A stretch of 60,743 nt of DNA from NCBI GenBank assembly GCA_018302335.1, contig JAGVZT010000046.1, forward strand, positions 1 to 60,743, written 5' to 3'. The stretch comes from Candidatus Woesearchaeota archaeon (GTDB lineage Archaea > Nanobdellota > Nanobdellia > Woesearchaeales > JAGVZT01). Shown here piece by piece: positions 55,591 to 60,743 of the stretch. The notes beneath the pieces were generated by a model. It had not been told where the DNA came from and made no database searches. It saw only the letters and a list, made by a program, of their open reading frames with translations. The translations under genes and the position numbers were made by a program. The stretch's first letter is position 1. Each line of letters begins with the position of its first letter.

Positions 55591-57957
55591 ATGCTCTTCC
55601 GCTCGCTCGCCCTGAGGAACATCCGGAGCTACATCGACGAGCGCATTGAGTTCCCCGAGGGCACGGTGCTGCTCGCGGGGGACATCGGGAGCGGGAAGAG
55701 CACGATTCTTCTCGCCGCGGAGTTCGCGCTGTTCGGCATCATGCGCGGCGCGCTCAACGGCACCTCGCTCCTGCGCCACGGGGAGCGCGAGGGCGAGGTC
55801 AGCCTGACCTTCGCCATGAACGGCAAGGACATCACGGTGCAGCGCAAGCTCGAGCGCAGGAAGGAGACGGTAGAGCAGTCCAGCGGCGCGCTCATCATCG
55901 ACGGGCTGCAGCACGACCTCTCTCCCGTCGAGCTGAAGAGCAGGATGCTGGAGCTCCTGGGCTATCCCCCGGGACTCCTGACGAAATCCAAGGAGCTCAT
56001 CTACCGCTACACCGTCTACTGCCCGCAGGAGGAGATGAAGGCAATCCTCACCGAAGCCGCAGAGATGCGGATGGACACCCTGCGCAGGCTGTTCCAGGTC
56101 GAGAAGTACCGCACCGTCCGAGAGAACATCCAGGTGGTCAAGCGCGAGCTGAAGTCGCACATCGACTACCTTGGCGGCGAGATTTCGGATGTTGACGACC
56201 TCGGGAAGAGACTTCAGGAGCAACGGCAGCAGTGCGCCGATGCAGAGAGGGAATCGGAACGCTTTTCGGCCGCGATGGCGCAGGATACCCGCGCTGCCGA
56301 CGAAGCCAGGAGCGCGCTCGCTTCACTGGAAATCCGCGGAAAGGAGCTGGAGGCCCTTCGCGTGGAGGACGCCCGCGTCGGGAGCCTGCTCCATGCGACG
56401 ACATCCCATCATCTCCAGGTCGAGGGCGACCTCCAGCGCATGTCCGGCCGGCTCACGGAGCTGTCGCGCATCCCCGAGGCGGACCCTCGCGCCGAGGAGG
56501 AGTACCGCGAGGGGAGCGTGGCGCATGCCGAGGCGGAGCAGCGCATCCGCTCCCTGCAGGAGAAGCTTGCCCGGCTGGATGGCGAGGTGCGGCAGGCGCT
56601 TGCTGCGAAAGAGGAGCTGGTTCGCATCGCGAGAGAGAAACAGCAGCTCCCTCCCCCTGAGGACGTGAGCGGCCATCGGGCTCCGCTGGAGCGCGAGCTG
56701 CACGCCCTGCTCGCGGCAGCTGCGACGCACGAGCACGCGCGCCTGGAGGCAGGGAAGCTGATACAACGACTAGCGTCCCTGGAGGAATGCCCGCTGTGCC
56801 TGCAGAAGGTCGCTCACGAGCACCGCGAATCGCTGCTCTCCACGGAACGAAGCCGACAGGAGGAGAGCGAGAGGCAGCTCAGCCAGACGAACTCACGGCG
56901 CTCTTCACTCAGCGCGGAGCTTGCGGCGCTCGCGGCAAGGGAAAAGGTACAGGAGAGGGCCCGCACGGCGCTGGCAGCCCTGCTCGCCAACGAGAGCCAC
57001 TATCGGGAGCGGGCCGCGAAGCTGGACACGCTCACGGGAGAACGCTCGGACACCCAACGGGCCCTGGCTGCTGCGGAGGAGGCGCGGAGCGCCCTGCCGG
57101 ACCTCGACGGGCTGAAAAAGCGCCTGCACGCGGCGAAGGAAGCCGCGCGTCTCACCGAGGAGCGCGGCCAGCTCTGCAAGCGGCGGGAAGAGCTTCGGAT
57201 GGAGGGGGAGAGACTTGCGAAGGAGTCGCAGGAACTCCAGCGGAAGCGGAGCCTTCTCGAAGCGGACATCCAAAGGTTTAAAAACCTCCCGGAGGAGATA
57301 GGCGAGGCGAAGGCGCTCCAGGAGCGCGCAGGGCGCGCGCTCCGGGAAACTGCAGCCTCTGCTGCGGCGGCCGGGCAACGGGTCTCATCCCTGAAGCAGG
57401 GGATTGCCGCCCTCCAAGGGCAGCTGGCCGCCAAGGAGCTGAAGCGGAAGCGCCTCGGCGAGATGCGCGCATTGCGCGACTGGAGCGAAAAGGAATTCCT
57501 TCCCATGGTGCATGCGATGGAGCAGCAGGTGATGCAGCGGGTCCACCAGGACTTCACTGAGGGGTTCCAGCGCTACCTGAGCATCCTTCTCGAGGGCGAG
57601 GAGCTTACGGTGCGGCTCGACGGGGACTTCGCGCCCGTGGTCGAGCAGAACGGCTACGAGATGCCGGTGGAGGACCTCTCCGGAGGGGAACGGACCTCGC
57701 TGGCACTCGCGTACAGGCTCGCCATCAACCATGTCGTGAACGACCTCGTGACAGGCATCGAGACCCGCGAACTGATCATCCTCGACGAGCCCACGGATGG
57801 GTTCAGCAGCGAGCAGCTTGACAGGTTGCGCGTGGTGCTGGACGAGCTGGCGGTGCGGCAGGCGCTCATCGTCTCGCACGAGAGCAAGATTGAGAGCTTC
57901 GTGCAGCATGTCCTCCGCGTGAGCAAGCACGAGCACGTCAGCAGGGTGACCGCATGA
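55591..57957 (+). CDS. rad50: Rad50-like SMC-family ATPase
   Basis: A 788-residue protein: Walker A LLAGDIGSGKSTILLA, long coiled coils, the zinc hook ECPLCLQKV near residue 399, signature LSGGERTSLALAYRLA and Walker B LIILDEPTDGFSS near the end. Rad50 with Mre11 processes double-strand breaks; Mre11 is not in the window, and a NurA-like gene lies far upstream. ATG 55591 is 27 nt after AACTATAAAACC. The stop overlaps a zinc-ribbon gene. Confidence 0.93.
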   Translation: MLFRSLALRNIRSYIDERIEFPEGTVLLAGDIGSGKSTILLAAEFALFGIMRGALNGTSLLRHGEREGEVSLTFAMNGKDITVQRKLERRKETVEQSSGALIIDGLQHDLSPVELKSRMLELLGYPPGLLTKSKELIYRYTVYCPQEEMKAILTEAAEMRMDTLRRLFQVEKYRTVRENIQVVKRELKSHIDYLGGEISDVDDLGKRLQEQRQQCADAERESERFSAAMAQDTRAADEARSALASLEIRGKELEALRVEDARVGSLLHATTSHHLQVEGDLQRMSGRLTELSRIPEADPRAEEEYREGSVAHAEAEQRIRSLQEKLARLDGEVRQALAAKEELVRIAREKQQLPPPEDVSGHRAPLERELHALLAAAATHEHARLEAGKLIQRLASLEECPLCLQKVAHEHRESLLSTERSRQEESERQLSQTNSRRSSLSAELAALAAREKVQERARTALAALLANESHYRERAAKLDTLTGERSDTQRALAAAEEARSALPDLDGLKKRLHAAKEAARLTEERGQLCKRREELRMEGERLAKESQELQRKRSLLEADIQRFKNLPEEIGEAKALQERAGRALRETAASAAAAGQRVSSLKQGIAALQGQLAAKELKRKRLGEMRALRDWSEKEFLPMVHAMEQQVMQRVHQDFTEGFQRYLSILLEGEELTVRLDGDFAPVVEQNGYEMPVEDLSGGERTSLALAYRLAINHVVNDLVTGIETRELIILDEPTDGFSSEQLDRLRVVLDELAVRQALIVSHESKIESFVQHVLRVSKHEHVSRVTA

Positions 57958-58049
57958 GCGAGGAGAAACTCTGCCCGGAATGCGGCGCAGAGCTGAAGAA
58001 GCGGGCCGGGGAGACGTACTGCCCCAAGTGCGGCCTGGTGGTGGAGTAG
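57954..58049 (+). CDS. 31-residue zinc-ribbon protein
   Basis: Too short for the ORF track. ATG overlaps the rad50 stop (ATGA). Product MSEEKLCPECGAELKKRAGE then TYCPKCGLVVE: two CPxCG knuckles forming one zinc ribbon, like the TFIIB or Rpb9 type but alone. Could be a Rad50 partner or an unrelated nucleic-acid binder. Confidence 0.65.
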   Translation: MSEEKLCPECGAELKKRAGETYCPKCGLVVE

Positions 58050-58196
58050 ATGGAGAGGCAGCTGCTCCTCGGCATCGCTGGCATCCTCGCCTCACTCTGG
58101 CTCCTGCGGCTCCTGCAGCGCAGGCCGCCCCGCGACGAGGTGTACCACATCCTCACCTCGAAGGAGCACATGGTCAAGGGCAGGTTCGAGGAGTAG
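58050..58196 (+). CDS. 48-residue single-pass membrane protein
   Basis: Too short for the ORF track. ATG 58050 directly follows the zinc-ribbon stop. One transmembrane helix (LLLGIAGILASLWLLRLL), then RRPPRDEVYHILTSKEHMVK as a cytoplasmic tail. No family recognised; third gene of the rad50 operon. Confidence 0.55.
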   Translation: MERQLLLGIAGILASLWLLRLLQRRPPRDEVYHILTSKEHMVKGRFEE

Positions 58197-58201
58197 GCCA
58201 C

Positions 58202-59842
58202 CTAACTAACGAGAACATGCCACCAGGGCAGCTCCATAGCCAAAATGTCCCCATCCTCTGCGCTGACATGCGCCTCAAACACCATCGTAACCGGAATGAT
58301 TGCCAGCAGGCGCCCTCTCCTCGTGGCGCGCACGGCATAAAACGGACCTCCTTCACCGCTCCGTAAGGTTACCTCTTCAGTCACGGCCTGCAGGTAGGAA
58401 CCAATAGCATCTGGAGTCACTTCAATCCTAGAACCCTCAAAGAGTAACTCCTCGTTCACGAGTTTCAGTGTGCCCTCGACACGTGCACTAGCACCTTCCA
58501 CCATGAAACCGCCTCCCTGGACTTCAAGGGTCTTTCCTCGAAACATCGTGCGACCGCAGTCATCAAGACATTCCTCGCCATCCTCGCACTCCTGATTGCC
58601 GCAGAAGGTCACGCAGGAGTTCTCCTCACAGCGCCTGAGAGAAGGGCAGCCGCAATCTGTTGGGCATATGCCGCATCCCTCCACTTCCGAACATACATTA
58701 TCTCCACAGGTTTGGCAGGGCCCGCAGTCCCTCGCGCACGTAGTACAAGTTTCTCCCCCGGAGCAGCGGGCATCCCCGCAGCTCGCACAGTCCTCCGGGC
58801 AATCCTCGCCCGCCTCGCACACCAGATTACCACAGTAGGCGATACAGATACCATCTACGCATCTCCTGTTGCTCGGGCATTCGCCATGAGTGACACATAT
58901 TCCAAATGAGGTATTATACGTTGCCCAGAGGTAATGTTCTCCATCGACGAACGGCTTCGCAAACCTTACGCTCGCAGAGGGCCTTCCGCTTCCATGCCCA
59001 GGTGAAACCTCTTTAACATAGAGAAAGGTTCCATCATCAAAAGCATAGTAGTTGTTGAGAAGGCGCCCAGTTGACATACTCTTTTCGTCATCCGTCAGCC
59101 TGAATTCCCGAGTTTTCACGCCATCGATAAGGAGCACAGCTCGTCGCGGAAGCTCCGAGGGAAAGGCCTCCAAGAGTGTTGCCGTGTGGCTATATCCATA
59201 GAGCGTGAACGTTGAAGTGAATCCCTTGAGGACATCACCCGTCGTCAGGGCAAGCCGACGCAGATTGTAGTCGGTGAGACCTTCTACACCGGGAACGGCA
59301 ATTCTGGGGTGCCAACTCCCCAGCACAGCCTGGCATTTCAGCGAAAGACAATCCATGCCATCCGGACAATCAGCTGCTTGCTCACAAGCTCTCTGCCGAC
59401 AGGTACTCCGGCAGTCCGAACCTACACTACAATCGTCGTCCACCATGCAGGACTGCCCCTCGGTGCTCTTGAGAGACTGTATAGCTGCTACCTCGCCCGC
59501 AGGGAGTGGCGATGCCCACAGATAGAATCGAACGAAACCGGGCTGGCCTTGGTGAATGGATTCTACTGTGAGACGGGAAGCATCAGGCAGGGCATTCCTG
59601 CGTCCCTCCGAAAAGGAGCCATGCAACCGTGCGCTGGTATTGTAGCTCCAGCCTCGAACTGATACTACCGCACTGTCAGTGTTCACAGACTCAACTCTTA
59701 CGGTGAAGAGCTTCCCCTGCAATGAGTATGTTCGGGCGATTCCTTCTGAGAGTTGATCTCTCACTGCGGTCTGTCCTATAGCTGAAGGAGCCCATAACAT
59801 GACAATTGCCACCAATAGCCCTACAAAACTTCTCCATCTCAT
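58202..59842 (-). CDS. Secreted cysteine-rich protein with CGxxxCE repeats
   Basis: A 546-residue protein starting at ATG 59842 (signal peptide MRWRSFVGLLVAIVMLWAPS), which overlaps the upstream stop as ATGA and has GGAGGTC as ribosome site. Beta-rich domains alternate with a cysteine cluster: DCSVGSDCRSTCRQRACEQA, then YCGNLVCEAGEDCPEDCASC, CGDARCSGGETCTTCARDCG, CGDNVCSEVEGC. The FDDGTFLYVKEVSPG and VDGEHYLWATYN segment is shared with the gene at the right edge. Extracellular binding role presumed; AT-richer than neighbours. Confidence 0.65.
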   Translation of the reverse strand: MRWRSFVGLLVAIVMLWAPSAIGQTAVRDQLSEGIARTYSLQGKLFTVRVESVNTDSAVVSVRGWSYNTSARLHGSFSEGRRNALPDASRLTVESIHQGQPGFVRFYLWASPLPAGEVAAIQSLKSTEGQSCMVDDDCSVGSDCRSTCRQRACEQAADCPDGMDCLSLKCQAVLGSWHPRIAVPGVEGLTDYNLRRLALTTGDVLKGFTSTFTLYGYSHTATLLEAFPSELPRRAVLLIDGVKTREFRLTDDEKSMSTGRLLNNYYAFDDGTFLYVKEVSPGHGSGRPSASVRFAKPFVDGEHYLWATYNTSFGICVTHGECPSNRRCVDGICIAYCGNLVCEAGEDCPEDCASCGDARCSGGETCTTCARDCGPCQTCGDNVCSEVEGCGICPTDCGCPSLRRCEENSCVTFCGNQECEDGEECLDDCGRTMFRGKTLEVQGGGFMVEGASARVEGTLKLVNEELLFEGSRIEVTPDAIGSYLQAVTEEVTLRSGEGGPFYAVRATRRGRLLAIIPVTMVFEAHVSAEDGDILAMELPWWHVLVS

Positions 59843-60231
59843 GGTGACCTCCGCGCTGCGAACCGTATCCACCAAGGCCCGCTCTGTCGAATTGTATCAC
59901 CAGACAACGCATTTACCTCCACGGTGAGTTCAGCGCTTCTCGTGATAATACCGAAGAGCTTAACACTTCTTTCAACGTACACCTTGTACCGGGGACCCTG
60001 CTCATCCATCTCAAGGACGATGGAGGAGATATTTCCCTGGACTATTGAAGAGATTTCATCAGGCAGAACCCTCAGCTGCAGTGCCGCGGCTCCTTCGGTA
60101 AGATTGCGGACAAACAGGTTGCCTTCGCTAAGCTGAATTTCGTAAGGGCTCGTCACGGTCACAGAGTCTACTGAAAAATAGCCATCGGCCAGCTCCACCT
60201 CCGTGGTCCTTCCGCTTCTGTTAAGAATCAT
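59839..60231 (-). CDS. Continuation or paralogue of the cysteine-rich secreted protein
   Basis: A 130-residue frame: MILNRSGRTTEVELADGYFS, then a beta-rich body rich in Ile/Ser/Val, ending RFAARRSP. The first 26 residues are identical to those encoded at the right edge. It starts with ATGA overlap on the upstream stop, yet reading the same frame further upstream gives CARDCPI before the Met, exactly the pattern found in the 58202 protein, so it is probably the tail of a larger protein broken by a one-base frameshift. Confidence 0.5.
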   Translation of the reverse strand: MILNRSGRTTEVELADGYFSVDSVTVTSPYEIQLSEGNLFVRNLTEGAAALQLRVLPDEISSIVQGNISSIVLEMDEQGPRYKVYVERSVKLFGIITRSAELTVEVNALSGDTIRQSGPWWIRFAARRSP

Positions 60232-60743
60232 AATTGGGCAGTCTCGGGCGCACCTTCTCCTTCGCTACACTGAGCATCACCGCATCGATTGGAGCAATCT
60301 ACCCAGCACGTTTGCCGCTCTCTAGCATCGCATACATTGTTGCCACAAGAGATGATACAAGCACCCCGCTCGCAGCGCCATCCCTTTGGGCAATCATAAA
60401 CGATCTGGCAGGGGCCTTCAGTCCGATTATAAGTGAGCCAGTTTCTGTACTCCCCCTCAATGAACGGAACCGCAAGCCGGAGCGTGGCTCCGCTCCTAAC
60501 GCTCGGATGTTGGCTCACCGCAACGTCCACGGCGTACAGATACGATCCATCGTCGAATGTATAATTCAGATATCTGCTGTGTCCCCGCACCGTGGCTTCC
60601 TGGACGGACGGGTACAAGGTCCAGTTCAGGGCCCCGTCTACTTCCACGGTCACAGAGTCTACTGAAAAATAGCCATCGGCCAGCTCCACCTCCGTGGTCC
60701 TTCCGCTTCTGTTAAGAATCATAATTGGGCAGTCTCGGGCGCA
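60154..60743. repeat. 99-bp direct repeat ending at the window edge
   Basis: 60154-60252 and 60645-60743 are identical over 99 bases, 491 bp apart, and the second copy stops at the last base of the window. Flanks differ on the inner side. 491 is one short of 492 (164 codons), matching the proposed one-base loss. Confidence 0.9.
60228..60743 (-). CDS. Cysteine-rich secreted protein fragment, open at right edge
   Basis: The frame is open to the window end (CARDCPI precedes the track Met at 60722), so the gene is partial. Body: FSVDSVTVEVDGALNWTLYP, FDDGSYLYAVDVAVS, VPFIEGEYRNWLTYN, then CPKGWRCERGACIISCGNNV and NRCGDAQCSEGEG. It is homologous to residues ~240-350 of the 58202 protein. The frame ends in APETAQL after SEGEG, but one extra base would give CARDCPIMIL and fuse it to the next ORF. 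Confidence 0.55.
   Translation of the reverse strand, partial: CARDCPIMILNRSGRTTEVELADGYFSVDSVTVEVDGALNWTLYPSVQEATVRGHSRYLNYTFDDGSYLYAVDVAVSQHPSVRSGATLRLAVPFIEGEYRNWLTYNRTEGPCQIVYDCPKGWRCERGACIISCGNNVCDARERQTCWVDCSNRCGDAQCSEGEGAPETAQL

Overview
The window is archaeal DNA of high GC content. The evidence is the RNA polymerase gene set rpoH-rpoB''-rpoB'-rpoA'-rpoA'' with split B and A subunits followed by L30e, a NusA KH protein and uS12; an archaeal-type alanyl-tRNA synthetase; an RNase P Rpp21-type subunit gene; NurA/Rad50-like proteins; a PGF-pre-PGF surface protein; tRNAs with bulge-helix-bulge style introns; and TATA boxes about 25-28 nt in front of many start codons, so most transcripts look leaderless. 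Several small unknown proteins resemble ones I associate with DPANN genomes, but I cannot assign a phylum from the sequence alone.

Layout. 1-2924 (minus): a CheC-like protein and part of a histidine-degradation operon (glutamate formimidoyltransferase, cyclodeaminase, imidazolonepropionase cut by the left edge). 3128-15648: alaS, two P-type ATPases (one P1B heavy-metal type, one P2A calcium type), an aldo/keto reductase, an XRE-CBS regulator, a NurA-like nuclease, an RNase P subunit gene broken by a 61-bp tandem duplication, and a SpoIIM-like membrane protein. 15735-19257 (minus): sppA, an AI-2E-family transporter and AMP phosphorylase in one operon. 19258-28819: an AT-rich gap, two intron-containing tRNA genes (Asp, Lys) and the RNA polymerase/translation operon, apparently one transcription unit.

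28916-32854: small unknowns and two surface proteins, including a YadA-head-like adhesin. 32980-35391: a bacterial-type MutS lacking its mismatch-wedge motif. 35563-41545: two unknown proteins and a MacB-like ABC export system. 41719-43060: an AT-richer AbiE-type toxin-antitoxin pair. 43233-44612: a methyltransferase, a DtxR regulator and an 18-residue acidic peptide.

44766-52082 is the most coherent accessory block: eight tightly packed genes around NAD and ADP-ribose (NAD synthase, a degenerate NMN adenylyltransferase-like protein, Ser/Thr kinase, vWA protein, pyruvate-kinase-like barrel, NUDIX hydrolase, ADP-ribosylglycohydrolase, NAD-kinase-like protein). It mixes NAD synthesis, NAD phosphorylation and ADP-ribose turnover with signalling proteins and is the best candidate for an undescribed system. 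52150-60743: an alpha/alpha-toroid protein, a toxin/AbrB pair, phenylalanine hydroxylase, a HAD phosphatase, Rad50, a zinc ribbon, and cysteine-rich secreted proteins that run off the right edge inside a 99-bp repeat.

A dispersed family of roughly 60-75 bp imperfect palindromes capped by GGCCG recurs at least a dozen times, always between genes and nearly always just after a gene end. It explains most of the non-coding sequence that is not promoter.
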